Source of the DNA: Pseudomonas persica
GTDB lineage: Bacteria > Pseudomonadota > Gammaproteobacteria > Pseudomonadales > Pseudomonadaceae
Reading direction: 5' to 3'
NCBI RefSeq assembly: GCF_900291015.1
Contig: NZ_OLKL01000033.1
Span: forward strand, 1 to 64,000
DNA: 64,000 nucleotides
The notes beneath the pieces were generated by a model, which saw only the letters and a program-made list of their open reading frames with translations, was not told the DNA's origin and did no database searches. Position numbers and translations under genes: made by a program. This document shows, piece by piece, positions 26,895-36,174 of the stretch (the first letter of the stretch is position 1; every line of letters begins with the position of its first letter).

Positions 26895-28319
26895 TCAGTG
26901 CTTGAACATCACGTGGCGTACCACGGTGTAGTCTTCCAGCCCGTACATCGACAGGTCCTTGCCGTAGCCGGACAGTTTCACCCCGCCATGGGGCATCTCG
27001 CTCACCAGCATGAAGTGGGTGTTGACCCAGGTGCAGCCGTACTGCAGGCGAGCGGCCAGGCGATGGGCGCGCCCCACATCGGCGGTCCACACCGACGAGG
27101 CCAGGCCGTAGTCCGACTCATTGGCCCAAGCCAGGGCCTGGGCTTCGTCCTCGAATTGCGAAACCGTCACCACCGGGCCGAAGATTTCCCGGCACACTAC
27201 CTCGTCCTCCTGCGTAGCACCGGCCAGGACCGTCGGCTCGAAGAAGAACCCGTCACCCGCGGGACGCTTGCCGCCGGTGACCACCTCGATGTGAGGCAGC
27301 TCCCTGGCGCGGTTGACGAAACCCTCGACACGCTCCAGGTGTTCTTGGGTGATCAGCGGGCCCATCTCGGTGGCCGGGTCATCCTGCAGCCCGCACTTGA
27401 TGCTGGCGACGGCTTCGCCGAGCTTGCGGACGAACTCCGGGTACACAGCCTTCTGCACATAGAGGCGGCACGCGGCGGTGCAGTCCTGGCCGGCGTTGTA
27501 GAAACCGAAGGCGCGGATGCCTTCGACGGCGGCGTCGATGTCGGCATCATCGAAGATCAGCACGGGGGCCTTGCCACCGAGCTCCATGTGCATCCGCTTC
27601 ACGCTGTCGGCGGTGCCTTCGATGATGCGGCTGCCGGTGCGCACCGAGCCGGTCAGCGACACCATGCGCACCTGGGCGTGGCTGGTCAGCGGCTCACCCA
27701 CCGAGGCGCCGCGACCGTGGACGATGTTGACCACGCCGGCGGGGAAGATGTCGGCGAGCAGTTCGCCCAGTTTCAGGGTGCTCAGCGGGGTGTGTTCCGA
27801 CGGTTTGAGCACGACGGTGTTGCCGCCGGCCAATGCCGGGCCGAGTTTCCACGCGGCCATCAGCAGCGGGTAGTTCCACGGCGCGATGGAGGCGACCACG
27901 CCCACCGCGTCGCGGCGGATCATCGAGGTGTGGCCCGGGATGTACTCGCCCGCCGCCGAGCCCTGCAGGCAGCGCACGGCGCCGGCAAAGAAGCGGAACA
28001 CGTCGGATACGGCTGGCAGTTCGTCCTGCAGCACGGCGGTGAACGGCTTGCCGCAGTTGTCCGCCTCCAGGCGGGCGAACACCGGCGCCTGGGCGTCGAT
28101 GCTGTCAGCGAGCTTGAGCAGCAGCGCCGCGCGGTCTTTCGGTGGCGTTTGCGACCAGGCTTCGAAGGCTGCATCGGCGCTTTGCACTGCGGCATTGACC
28201 TGGGCACGGCTGGCCTCGGTGGTCTGTACCAGGACACTGCCCAGGGACGGGTTGTACACGGCGAGGTTTTCGCCTTCGCCAGTCACCAGGGCACCGTTGA
28301 TCAATAGTTTTGTTTGCAT
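26895..28319 (-). CDS. PatD-like gamma-aminobutyraldehyde dehydrogenase
   Basis: This 474-aa aldehyde dehydrogenase has [21 protein letters not shown] (cofactor-side loop ~137-157), the general-base Glu in [12 protein letters not shown] (~245) and the catalytic Cys in [16 protein letters not shown] (~279-281). The Q-D-C-T context and overall length match the aminobutyraldehyde dehydrogenases (PatD/YdcW). It would oxidise the aminoaldehyde produced by the neighbouring aminotransferases to an omega-amino acid. It is 45 bases upstream of the EctB-like gene on the same strand. Confidence 0.85.
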   Translation of the reverse strand: MQTKLLINGALVTGEGENLAVYNPSLGSVLVQTTEASRAQVNAAVQSADAAFEAWSQTPPKDRAALLLKLADSIDAQAPVFARLEADNCGKPFTAVLQDELPAVSDVFRFFAGAVRCLQGSAAGEYIPGHTSMIRRDAVGVVASIAPWNYPLLMAAWKLGPALAGGNTVVLKPSEHTPLSTLKLGELLADIFPAGVVNIVHGRGASVGEPLTSHAQVRMVSLTGSVRTGSRIIEGTADSVKRMHMELGGKAPVLIFDDADIDAAVEGIRAFGFYNAGQDCTAACRLYVQKAVYPEFVRKLGEAVASIKCGLQDDPATEMGPLITQEHLERVEGFVNRARELPHIEVVTGGKRPAGDGFFFEPTVLAGATQEDEVVCREIFGPVVTVSQFEDEAQALAWANESDYGLASSVWTADVGRAHRLAARLQYGCTWVNTHFMLVSEMPHGGVKLSGYGKDLSMYGLEDYTVVRHVMFKH

Positions 28320-28398
28320 GTCGATTTTCGCCGTTTAGCGGCAAGGCCAGGGCCTTGCCTTGTGATTGTCGTCAGGGGGTTCGATGGCAAGGCGACCG

Positions 28399-29730
28399 TT
28401 ACGCCAGCGCGTCGGGCACCGGGTTGCGGAAGAAGCTGGTCCGGCAGGCGAGGTAGGCCGCGCCCAGGGCGAGCCAGCTACAGCCCATGATCAGTGCGTC
28501 TTTGTCCAGGCTGACCAGCATCCAACCGGCCGTGACCAGGCCAATGAGCGGGAAGAGCACCCCGCGCAGCAGGCCAGCCCCGTCCTTGACGCGTGCATCG
28601 AAGGTGAGCCGCAACGCACACAGGTTGACCGCGGTGAAGGCCAGAAACGCGCCGAAATTGACCAGGGAGGTCGCGGTGGCGATCGTCAGGCCAAAACCCG
28701 CGGTGCCGAAAATGCCGCAGAGCAGAATGTTGAAGGCCGGGGTCTTGTAGCGCGGGTGCAGGGCACCGAACAGCTTGCGCGGTAGCTGGTTGTCCCGGCC
28801 GAGGGCGTACAGCAGCCGGCCGACGCTGGCCTGGAACGACATGCCCGCGGCGAAGTGGGCGATGATGATCCCCGCCAGGACCACGGCGAAGAACAGGTCG
28901 CCACCGATCATGCGGGCGATCTCGAACGCAGCCCCGTCCACAAATTCGAACGTGGGGGAGGGGTGCGCCAGGTACATGAAGTACGAGGAGCCAACGTAGA
29001 CCGAACCGCCGATCAGCGCGACCATCAGGATCGCGCGCGGCAGCGTGCGGCCTGGGTCACGGGTTTCCTCGCTGAGCGTGGACAGCGCGTCGAAGCCCAG
29101 GAACGAGTACGCGGCAATGGCGGCGCCGGCCATGCTGGTGGCGAAGGGCACCTCCTGATTGAAGAACGGCTTGGCCGACAGCAGCCCACCAGGGCCATTG
29201 GCTGCCACGATGTAATGCACGCACAGGCTGATGAACACCACGATGATGGCCAGTTGCGCGCCCATCAACAGCAGGTTGAAGCGGTTGGCGACCTGGATAC
29301 CCAGCACATTCAGCAGCGAGGTGGAGACGATGAACCCGCTGATCCACACCCACTGCGGCACGTCTGGAAAGGCCATGCTGAGGTAGCTGGCGCCGAGCAG
29401 CCAGATCAGCATCGGGATGAAGAAGTAATCGAGCAGGGCGGCCCAGCCCACCATGAAGCCGAGGTTGGCGCTGAGCATCTTGCGGGTATAGGTGTAGGCC
29501 GAGCCGGCTACCGGGAACACCTTGACCAGTCGCCCGTAGCTCAAGGCCGTGAACACCACGCCGATCGCCGCGATCAAGTACGCCATCGCCGTGGTGTTGC
29601 CGCTGGCCTGGGTGATCACGCCATAGGTGCCGAAGACGATCAACGGGGCCAGGAACGCCAGGCCGAACAGCAGCACCGAAAACGGGCCCAGGGTGCGCTT
29701 CAACGAAGCGCCAGGGGTTGATTCGCTCAT
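28399..29730 (-). CDS. APC superfamily amino acid/polyamine permease
   Basis: This 443-aa protein has about 12 hydrophobic segments. TM1 starts LGPFSVLLFGLAFLAPLIVF with the unwound glycine-containing stretch seen in APC transporters, and SLSEETRDPGRTLPRAI-type residues near 210 (TLSEETRDPGRTLPRAIL) form the conserved intracellular loop. Neighbours (aminotransferases, aminoaldehyde dehydrogenase) point to import of a diamine, polyamine or diamino acid. It is 12 bases downstream of the alcohol dehydrogenase gene, so they share a transcript. Confidence 0.85.
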   Translation of the reverse strand: MSESTPGASLKRTLGPFSVLLFGLAFLAPLIVFGTYGVITQASGNTTAMAYLIAAIGVVFTALSYGRLVKVFPVAGSAYTYTRKMLSANLGFMVGWAALLDYFFIPMLIWLLGASYLSMAFPDVPQWVWISGFIVSTSLLNVLGIQVANRFNLLLMGAQLAIIVVFISLCVHYIVAANGPGGLLSAKPFFNQEVPFATSMAGAAIAAYSFLGFDALSTLSEETRDPGRTLPRAILMVALIGGSVYVGSSYFMYLAHPSPTFEFVDGAAFEIARMIGGDLFFAVVLAGIIIAHFAAGMSFQASVGRLLYALGRDNQLPRKLFGALHPRYKTPAFNILLCGIFGTAGFGLTIATATSLVNFGAFLAFTAVNLCALRLTFDARVKDGAGLLRGVLFPLIGLVTAGWMLVSLDKDALIMGCSWLALGAAYLACRTSFFRNPVPDALA

Positions 29731-29742
29731 GACTGACAGCCC

Positions 29743-30900
29743 TCACGCTACGAAGTGGTAAGCAGTGGCGACGATTTCACGGTAGGTTTCCACGGTCATT
29801 TCCTTGGCATTGCTGCCGTCGGAGAAGTTGTTCTTCGCCTTTTCAGCGATGCTCAGGAAGTCTTCCTCGCGCACGCCCTTCACCTCGGCGAAGCGGGGAA
29901 TGCCCAGGTCCTTGCTCATCTGGAACAGGTAGCCGACAGCCGCTTCGGCGGCATCGACCGGCGAGAGGTTGGGGTCGATCCCCAGCGCATAGGCGACCTG
30001 GGCGTGGCGGGTGATGTCGGCATCGCGGTTGTGACCGAACACGAACGGCAGGAAGATCGCGTTGCCCACACCGTGCGGCGTGTCGTACATGCCACCGATG
30101 GCTTCGGAGATGCAGTGCACGCTGGCAACGTCCGCGTTACCGAAGGCCATGCCGGCGATCAGGCTGGCCACCAGCATCTGCTCGCGGGCGTGCAGGTTGC
30201 CCGGCTCCAGCACGGCAGGCTTGAGGTGCTGGCTGATCAGGCGGATGGCATGCAGTGCCAGGCCGTCGCTGATCGGGTTGGACACGCGGCCGGTATAGGC
30301 TTCGATGGCGTGGGTGAGGGCATCCATGCCGGTTGCGGCGGCAATCGACGCGGGCAGCGTGTCGAGAATATGGGAGTCGAGCAGTGCCAGAACGGGGCCC
30401 ACCCGGTAATCCTGGACGCTCATCTTGAAATGACGGGCGGTGTCGGTGATCACCGAGAAGCAGGTCACCTCGCTGCCGGTGCCCGCGGTGGTCGGGATGG
30501 CGACGATAGGCGGTATGGCGTGCGTGAGCCTGAAAGAACCCTCGTAGTCCTCGATCCGGCCCTCATGGGTCAGCAGCAGGCTGATGGCCTTGGCCGCATC
30601 CATCGCGCTGCCGCCGCCAATGGCCAGCAGGCCCTCGATCCCTTTGCCGCGGTACAGCTGCGCCGCCTGGTTGATGTCTTCGCTGCGCGGGTTCGCCTTG
30701 ACGTCCGCGATTTCATCGAACGAAATGCCTGACTTTTCCAGGCTGGCATAGACGCTGGTCAACAGCCCTGCGGCCTTGACCCCGGCATCCGTGACGATCA
30801 GGACGTGCTTGAGGCCAAGGTCACGCAGATGCTCGCCAGTGCGCTCACGCAGGCCTGGCTCCATCACGACTTTGGTGGGGAGTAAGAACTTGAATTCCAT
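29743..30900 (-). CDS. Iron-containing (group III) alcohol dehydrogenase
   Basis: This 385-aa protein has the dinucleotide-binding LLAIGGGSAMDAAKAISLL (residues ~93-111), TAGTGSEVTCFSVITD (~138-153) and the metal-site region GMDALTHAIEAYTG, with further His residues in SVHCISEAIGGMYDTPHGVGNA, matching Fe-dependent alcohol dehydrogenases of the propanediol/lactaldehyde reductase type. The start at ATG 30900 has AAGAGG upstream. As first gene of the minus-strand run it may reduce or oxidise an aldehyde/alcohol intermediate of the amine pathway. The 194-base region upstream also holds the terminator of the next operon; no sigma-54 promoter with proper spacing was found there. Confidence 0.88.
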   Translation of the reverse strand: MEFKFLLPTKVVMEPGLRERTGEHLRDLGLKHVLIVTDAGVKAAGLLTSVYASLEKSGISFDEIADVKANPRSEDINQAAQLYRGKGIEGLLAIGGGSAMDAAKAISLLLTHEGRIEDYEGSFRLTHAIPPIVAIPTTAGTGSEVTCFSVITDTARHFKMSVQDYRVGPVLALLDSHILDTLPASIAAATGMDALTHAIEAYTGRVSNPISDGLALHAIRLISQHLKPAVLEPGNLHAREQMLVASLIAGMAFGNADVASVHCISEAIGGMYDTPHGVGNAIFLPFVFGHNRDADITRHAQVAYALGIDPNLSPVDAAEAAVGYLFQMSKDLGIPRFAEVKGVREEDFLSIAEKAKNNFSDGSNAKEMTVETYREIVATAYHFVA

Positions 30901-31045
30901 ACGTACCTCTTGCTCAGTTGTTGTCGTTGTTTAAAGGGCAGTGGAGGAGCATCGCGCCAGGCCGTGGTAGCGGCTCAGGCGTGTTTGAAGCTGGAATGTT
31001 GTTGTTTTTGTGTTCGGGTGAAACCTGTTGCGAGAAGCGTTGGTG

Positions 31046-31080
31046 GAATAAAAAGAGGGGCGGCCAAGCAATGCGCCCCT
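31046..31080 (-). terminator. Rho-independent terminator after hydrolase/BVMO operon
   Basis: On the minus strand, AGGGGCG-N11-CGCCCCT (forward 31056-31080) is followed by CTTTTTATT. It stands 14 bases after the hydrolase stop and separates that operon from the alcohol dehydrogenase run. Confidence 0.8.
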
Positions 31081-31094
31081 AAAGGAAAACAGTG

Positions 31095-31970
31095 CTAACG
31101 CATGTGCCCTGCCAGCAGGGAAAGCAGCGTGCTTGACAGGCAGGTTGGGAAGTCATGGCCCATCCCGGGCAACAGCACCAGGCTCGACTGGCGAATGGCG
31201 GCGGCCGTGGCGAACCCTCCGCTGGTCGCGACCATGAGGTCTTTGTCCCCATGGATGACCAGTGTGCTGCAGCGAACCCGCTGCAGCTCCTGGGTGCGGT
31301 CGCCGGAATTGATGATGGCGCCGATCTGCCGGGCGGTTCCGAGGTTGCTCGCCTCCCCGCCGCCGCGCTCCCAGGCCTGCGTGGCGTAGTCACGCAGGGC
31401 TTGCTCGTCGCATTCGAGCGTCGAGCCGATCAGGCGCATGATGTCCACGTAGTCCCGCACGCTTTCCTGCTGGTTGCGCGGCGGGCGGCGTAGCAGCTGG
31501 CAAAGGGCTTTGAGCGCGGGTTGGCCGACGCGCAGCGAGCCGGTGGTCGAGAAGATCGAGGTGAGCGTCCTGACGCGTTCCGGGTAACGGGCGGCGAGGG
31601 TCTGGGCGATCATGCCGCCCATCGACATCCCCACCACGTGCGCCGTTTCCAGGTTCAGGCTGTTCATCAAGCCGATCACGTCGTTGGCCATGTCGCCCAG
31701 GTCATAGCCGGGGGTGCGCTTGCGCAAGAACTGCTGCAGGGCCGTGGGCGGCGCCACGTCAGTGAAGAACGACCGGCCCGAGTCGCGGTTGTCCAGCGTG
31801 ATGACGCGAAACCCCCGCTCGACCAGGCCGGCGATGATCGGTTGCGGCCAGTAGGTCAATTGCAGCCCCAGGCCGACGATGAGGATGACCGCAGGCGCCG
31901 TTTCGAGCCCGTGGCTGCGATAGCAAAGAGGGCGCTTGCCAGGCAGTTCGCAGAAGCGATCGAGGCTCAT
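31095..31970 (-). CDS. Alpha/beta hydrolase (esterase), partner of the BVMO
   Basis: This 291-aa protein has the alpha/beta hydrolase fold: oxyanion region [14 protein letters not shown] (~30-43), nucleophile elbow [10 protein letters not shown] (Ser near residue 115), Asp in [10 protein letters not shown] (~238-247) and His in LPGMGHDFP (~270). Its start overlaps the end of the Baeyer-Villiger monooxygenase gene by four bases, so the two are translated together; an ester or lactone made by the monooxygenase would be its natural substrate. No signal peptide is present, so it acts in the cytoplasm. Confidence 0.88.
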   Translation of the reverse strand: MSLDRFCELPGKRPLCYRSHGLETAPAVILIVGLGLQLTYWPQPIIAGLVERGFRVITLDNRDSGRSFFTDVAPPTALQQFLRKRTPGYDLGDMANDVIGLMNSLNLETAHVVGMSMGGMIAQTLAARYPERVRTLTSIFSTTGSLRVGQPALKALCQLLRRPPRNQQESVRDYVDIMRLIGSTLECDEQALRDYATQAWERGGGEASNLGTARQIGAIINSGDRTQELQRVRCSTLVIHGDKDLMVATSGGFATAAAIRQSSLVLLPGMGHDFPTCLSSTLLSLLAGHMR

Positions 31971-33493
31971 CCGCGGCTACCCTGTTGCTGCAGCTCGACG
32001 TTCGAGCGCAAGGGCGCGCTGGGTACGGAGGAGAACGCCAGGCACTTGTCAGCCACAGCGCCGCGGCGCAGGAGTTTGGTATCGCGGAAGTAATCCATCG
32101 ACATCACCCAGGGCTCGCTTGGCCCTTGGCGCGGAATGCTGTCCAAGGCGCGTTGCACATAGCCGGCACCGAAATCCAGCAGAGGGCGGGTCTTGATCCC
32201 GTCTGGCGCCCGGGGTTCGCAAACGTTGTAGCCGTGGTTGTCCATGAAGCCCAGCAAGCGACAGAAGTGATCGCACAGCAGGCACACTTTCAGGGTCCAG
32301 GAGGAGTTGGTGTAGCCCACCGCGAACGCGAAGTTGGGTACACCGGAGAGCATGGTTCCTTTGTAGGCCAGGGTTTCGCTCAGCACCACTGGCTTATCGT
32401 CCTTGTACAGGCTGATTCCCCCGAACATCTGCACATTCAGCCCTGTGGCGGTAATCACGATGTCAGCTTCCAACGCCTTGCCGGACTTCAGCAACAGGCC
32501 CGATTCGGTGAATCGCTCGATATGGTCGGTGACGATGTCGGCCTTGCCCGCGCTGATCGCCTTGAACAGATCGCCTTCGGGAACCGTGCACAAGCGCTGG
32601 TCCCAAGGGTTGTAGGGTGGATTGAAGTGGATGTCGACCGGATAGCTTTTCGGCAGCTCCTTGCGCGTCAGCCACAGAAGCAGTTTGCGGGAAAGCTTGG
32701 GGAAGCGCTGGCAGAAGGCCCAGAAGGCAAGGGTGATCCTGGCGTTCTTGTAGCGCGTCAGGGAGTAAGCGGTTTGCTCGGGCAGGACCTTGCGCAGAAA
32801 CGCCGCAATCGCATCATTGGCTGGCTGGTTGATGATGTAGGAAGGCGTACGCTGCAGCATGGTGATGCTGGAGACTTTGTCCGCCATCGCCGGGATCAGG
32901 GTCACCGCCGTCGCGCCGCTGCCGATTACTACGACGCGCTTGCCTGTGTAATCCAGATTCTCTGGCCAGTGTTGCGGATGAACGATCAGTCCCTTGAACT
33001 GTTCGGCTCCCTCGAAGCGGGGGGTGAACCCTTGGTCGTACCTGTAGTAGCCTCCCGCGCTGAACAGCCAGCGACATTCGACTGTACGGGCCTGTCCCAG
33101 GTGGCCGTCCTCTATCCGCACCGCCCACAAGCCCTGGTCCGTTTGCCAGTTCGCCGAGACGACTTTCTGCTTGTACTGGATGAAGGACTCCAGTTCATGC
33201 TCGTCGATCGCTTCACGCAGGTACTCGAGAATGTCTGCGGCGTCCGCCAGGGATTTCGCCTTGGTCCAGGGCTTGAAGTCGAAGCCGAAGGTGTACAGGT
33301 CGGAATCGGAGCGGATGCCGGGATAGCGGAACAGGTCCCAGGTGCCGCCCATTCGCTCACGGGACTCGAGAATCGTGAAGGTCTTGTGAGGCTGATGGCG
33401 TCGCAGATAGGCAGCCGCGCCGATGCCAGACACACCGGCTCCCATGATCAATATATCGAGTGGCTCAACCGGAAGAGCAGTGTGCGAGGACAT
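31967..33493 (-). CDS. Baeyer-Villiger flavin monooxygenase
   Basis: The protein is 508 aa from ATG 33493 (GGGAAG upstream); ATG 33505 would add four residues. It shows the FAD-binding [17 protein letters not shown], the BVMO fingerprint [13 protein letters not shown] (F-x-G-x3-H-x3-W-P, residues ~160-172), the NADPH-binding [17 protein letters not shown] (~182-198) and a second Rossmann stretch near TATGLNV. These enzymes insert oxygen next to a ketone carbonyl (ketone plus NADPH and O2 to ester or lactone). The [16 protein letters not shown] motif is of the EthA/long-chain ketone BVMO type. A repeat-type operator lies 31-54 bases upstream of the ATG. The coupled downstream esterase completes a ketone-cleaving pair. 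Confidence 0.92.
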   Translation of the reverse strand: MSSHTALPVEPLDILIMGAGVSGIGAAAYLRRHQPHKTFTILESRERMGGTWDLFRYPGIRSDSDLYTFGFDFKPWTKAKSLADAADILEYLREAIDEHELESFIQYKQKVVSANWQTDQGLWAVRIEDGHLGQARTVECRWLFSAGGYYRYDQGFTPRFEGAEQFKGLIVHPQHWPENLDYTGKRVVVIGSGATAVTLIPAMADKVSSITMLQRTPSYIINQPANDAIAAFLRKVLPEQTAYSLTRYKNARITLAFWAFCQRFPKLSRKLLLWLTRKELPKSYPVDIHFNPPYNPWDQRLCTVPEGDLFKAISAGKADIVTDHIERFTESGLLLKSGKALEADIVITATGLNVQMFGGISLYKDDKPVVLSETLAYKGTMLSGVPNFAFAVGYTNSSWTLKVCLLCDHFCRLLGFMDNHGYNVCEPRAPDGIKTRPLLDFGAGYVQRALDSIPRQGPSEPWVMSMDYFRDTKLLRRGAVADKCLAFSSVPSAPLRSNVELQQQGSRG

Positions 33494-33523
33494 AGGGCTT
33501 CCCATTATTGTGTTATAGAGGCT

Positions 33524-33547
33524 GATCTTTTGACTTGATCATTTGAC
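33524..33547. promoter_or_regulatory. Regulon box 1 (tandem GATC-N3-TGAC) upstream of BVMO
   Basis: The box reads GATC-TTT-TGAC-TT-GATC-ATT-TGAC, two 11-bp half-sites in direct orientation with a 13-bp period. The same arrangement recurs at 34665-34688 and 37213-37236 and was not seen elsewhere in the window. It is close enough to the BVMO start to lie within its promoter, as a repressor site would. Confidence 0.65.
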
Positions 33548-33875
33548 CATGATGAGACGGCCGATTGCCTGGGACAAGGTGCAAAATGCACCGCGAAGTT
33601 ATTATTTTGGGACGATTTGAACTTTCCAGTTGCCAGGTCCCTGACTCGATCAGCTATCGCTGGGGTCGTGATCAAAGAGCGGGAGCAGGGCGGCTATCTG
33701 GACTGCGTGACTTGGGAGGGGCGTTTCGCCCCAGGTGACATCAGGACTTCGAGTCGTTAGGGCATCGATCGGCAGGGGGGCGAGCGGCAAGATGCGCCAG
33801 TCCGCCTGTCTGTAAAACCTTATAGATCCCCGGATTGCCGTGTCACACCGGAGAACGGCGCATCCGGATGGTGTC
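33548..33875. other. Intergenic region between BVMO operon and tetR, no gene seen
   Basis: Beyond the box at 33524-33547, this stretch shows only a small perfect stem (GGGGCG-TTT-CGCCCC at 33718-33732, no T-run). Open frames crossing it have no ribosome site and unnatural composition. It may hold the 3' end of the tetR transcript and the BVMO promoter. Confidence 0.4.
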
Positions 33876-34457
33876 TCAGTAGCTGGCAACCAGCAGCTTG
33901 ACCGCCTGGCAGGCCGTCTCGGTCTCGGCCTCAAGGCGCTCGGGGTCGCTGTGGGCGGTCCAGGCGAGCAGCAAGCCATCGAAGAGGTTGATCAGCAGTC
34001 GACTGACGGTGGTCAGTGCGGCCTGATCCAGCGCATCGCCGGTGGCCCTCTGGATGGCCTGCTGGGTCGCTTCGAGGGAAACGGTATAGATCTTCGCTGC
34101 CATTTCCGGATCGTTGCGCAGGTTCCAGAAGAAGAGTTCGAACTGTGTGATGGCCCGCTCGGGGTGCGCGATGAACCACTTGACCAGCAGGCGCAGCATT
34201 TCCCCTACCGATTCCGCAGGGGTGGCGCCTACCGGAGCATGCAGCAACGATTGCTGCGGCATGTTGATCAAGGACTCGTAGACCGCATAGAACAACTCCT
34301 CCTTGGTATGAAAAACATAATGCAGCGAGGCCAGCGGCGAATCCGCCGCTGCCGCGATGCGCCGCGTCGTGGCGTTGGCTATACCGTGTTCCGCGATCAC
34401 CTTGATGGTCGCTTCAATGAAATCCTGTCTGCGTTCTTCCGCGCCTATCCGAGCCAT
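33876..34457 (-). CDS. TetR family regulator, likely repressor of the surrounding cluster
   Basis: This 193-aa protein has an N-terminal HTH (RRQDFIEATIKVIAEHGIAN, then TTRRIAAAADSPLASLHYVFHTKEELFYAV, residues ~8-55) with the TetR pattern. The C-terminal ligand domain is helical and of TetR type (FFWNLRNDPEMAAKIYTV). It is divergent from the first PhyH gene, and the box at 34665-34688 is between them, 208 bases upstream of its start. Because the same box also precedes the BVMO and DUF1329 genes, this is the best candidate for their common regulator; binding is inferred, not shown. Confidence 0.85.
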   Translation of the reverse strand: MARIGAEERRQDFIEATIKVIAEHGIANATTRRIAAAADSPLASLHYVFHTKEELFYAVYESLINMPQQSLLHAPVGATPAESVGEMLRLLVKWFIAHPERAITQFELFFWNLRNDPEMAAKIYTVSLEATQQAIQRATGDALDQAALTTVSRLLINLFDGLLLAWTAHSDPERLEAETETACQAVKLLVASY

Positions 34458-34664
34458 TCAGCGTTCTCCCCTTTCGGCCTTGCGCCAACCGCCGGGTCCG
34501 GCGTCGGCGGTGACGAATGCTATCGCAAAGTGATAGCCCAATCCATGAGATGAGTCGATGCCCCCCTTTTCGTCCGCGGTCTTGTCGTCGGTATGTGGCC
34601 ATTGCCCAGCGGCAGATGCTGAGTGCCGTATCTCACCAAGGCCGTGGCGAGGTGGCAAAAACTA

Positions 34665-34688
34665 GATCAAATGACTTGATCAAATGAC
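34665..34688. promoter_or_regulatory. Regulon box 2 between tetR and the first PhyH gene
   Basis: The box reads GATC-AAA-TGAC-TT-GATC-AAA-TGAC, an exact 13-bp tandem repeat with the same architecture as boxes 1 and 3. The centre TTGATCAA is also an 8-bp palindrome, so either a direct-repeat or a dyad reading protein could use it. The remaining bases of the 34458-34837 gap hold no gene that I can support. Confidence 0.65.
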
Positions 34689-34837
34689 TATATTCGTTAA
34701 TCATGGCAACGCCGAACAGATCATTACGGGCTTCGGCAGCGGCATAAGAGGTTGCTGTGGTGGTTGCGCCGGTGGGACGAGGGGGTTGCCCGAGCTCGCT
34801 GGGTAGAACAATGAACAACCGGACAGGTAGAAGGCAG

Positions 34838-35725
34838 ATGGATACACGAAAACTCTCGACGGTCAGCAGTGATGCGCCAGTCGAACAGGTGGTGGAAATC
34901 ATTCGGCGTGACGGCGGGGTCATCATTGCCGATTTCGTCTCGCCAGAGACGCTCAAGTGCCTCACCGAAGAACTGGACACCTACTTGAATGTTACGCCCT
35001 GCGGAGAAGACCCCTATTTCGCAGGCACGCAGACCCGACGTGTCGCTCGCATCATCGGGCGAAGCGATACGGCGGTGGAGGTTGCACTGAACCCGTTGTT
35101 CATCGGGGCGGCCAGGCAGATCTTGCAGACACCGACCCATGTCTGGGTGGGTAGCGACCGCATCGAGATGGCTCCTGATATTCAACTCAGTATTACCCAG
35201 GCCATTCAGATCGGGCCGGGTCAAGGCCTCCAGCCCCTGCATCGCGACGATGCCACCTCGCTATGGCGACATCCCCAGTTCGGGCGCGAGGCCCGTCTGC
35301 AGATCATGCTGGCCATCTCGGATTTCACCGAAGAGAACGGTGCCACGCGTGTTATTCCGGGCAGTCATCAATGGGATGACGAGCGCATGCCGACCCAGGA
35401 AGAAACCATCGCCGCCGAAATGAAAGCGGGCTCTGCGCTGTTGTGGCTGGGGTCGGTCTATCACGGCGGTGGCGCCAATACCACAGCGTCTCCTCGTACT
35501 GGTCTGACCATGGCCTACGACTTGGCCATCCTGCGCCTCGAAGAAAATCACTTCCTTTCCATTCCCATTGAACGGGTTCGCCAGCTCCCCGCAGAAATGC
35601 AACGCCTGCTGGGCTGGAGTGTGAGTTCCACGCTGCTGGGCTGGGTGGAAATCGATGGACAGATGCGTGACCCGCAAGAGCTCCTGAACATGCCTGCTTT
35701 TGCCGAGCCGGGAAAAGGCTTCTGA
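34838..35725 (+). CDS. PhyH-type Fe(II)/2-oxoglutarate dioxygenase, first copy
   Basis: The protein is 295 aa from ATG 34838, preceded by GAAGG; ATG 34811 would add nine residues. It is of the phytanoyl-CoA dioxygenase family: the iron-binding H-x-D in PLHRDDATSLW (~130), the distal His in VYHGGGANTTAS (~210) and the 2-oxoglutarate-binding Arg in SPRTGLTMAYD. A double-stranded beta-helix motif NGATRVIPGSHQWDD lies between them. Such enzymes hydroxylate aliphatic substrates next to activated carbons. It is divergent from the TetR gene and followed on the same strand by two small genes; a second, related PhyH protein is encoded at 43916-44785. Confidence 0.88.
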   Translation: MDTRKLSTVSSDAPVEQVVEIIRRDGGVIIADFVSPETLKCLTEELDTYLNVTPCGEDPYFAGTQTRRVARIIGRSDTAVEVALNPLFIGAARQILQTPTHVWVGSDRIEMAPDIQLSITQAIQIGPGQGLQPLHRDDATSLWRHPQFGREARLQIMLAISDFTEENGATRVIPGSHQWDDERMPTQEETIAAEMKAGSALLWLGSVYHGGGANTTASPRTGLTMAYDLAILRLEENHFLSIPIERVRQLPAEMQRLLGWSVSSTLLGWVEIDGQMRDPQELLNMPAFAEPGKGF

Positions 35726-35796
35726 GAGCCTGAGTGTGCACAGTCCGCTGCGTATTGAATTTCTGCCCTTTTGGGCGCAACCAAGGAGATAACACC

Positions 35797-36012
35797 ATGG
35801 CGTTCTCAATCGACTCGAAAGTTGGCGAGCTGCTGGATAACAGCACTACGAGCCAGATCCTTGAAAAGCACTTGCCCGGTATCAGTAAACACCCACAAAT
35901 TGGCATGGCCCGTGGCTTTGCCTTAGTGACGGCGGCGAAATATTCTGGCGGGTTTATTTCTCAGGAAACGCTGAATAAAATCGATAGCGACCTGAGGTCT
36001 CTGGCCAACTAA
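35797..36012 (+). CDS. Small 71-aa protein of unknown function
   Basis: The ATG at 35797 has AAGGAG eight bases upstream. The product MAFSIDSKVGELLDNSTTSQ continues with ILEKHLPGISKHPQIGMARG and ends with a helix (ISQETLNKIDSDLRSLAN). The pattern hints at a compact helical domain that also occurs elsewhere as a short appended domain, but I cannot name it. It has no membrane segment and no cysteine. It lies 71 bases after the PhyH gene and before a membrane protein, so it is probably in the same regulon. Confidence 0.7.
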   Translation: MAFSIDSKVGELLDNSTTSQILEKHLPGISKHPQIGMARGFALVTAAKYSGGFISQETLNKIDSDLRSLAN

Positions 36013-36174
36013 TCGCGGCCATGCTGACCTGCTCGTATAACTGCAGTGACCGGTGCAGGTCAAATAATTCAGCCAGTATTTCCCCGCTGATTGGGTTTGC
36101 AATGGCCGTCCGATTGGCTGCCGATTTCGACGTGCAGTGTGATATCGATCCTCAGATTGAGAGAGGCTGTTCTC

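Noticed and set aside
30901..31094. A sigma-54 promoter for the diamine run (TGGCGCG on the minus strand)
   Set aside because: No TTGC follows at the required distance.
33650..33979. A 109-codon frame between the BVMO and TetR genes
   Set aside because: It has no ribosome site, has odd composition and overlaps the end of tetR.
35797..36012. The 71-aa protein as a toxin or antitoxin
   Set aside because: It has no partner, no DNA-binding pattern and no known toxin motif; it is better left as unknown.
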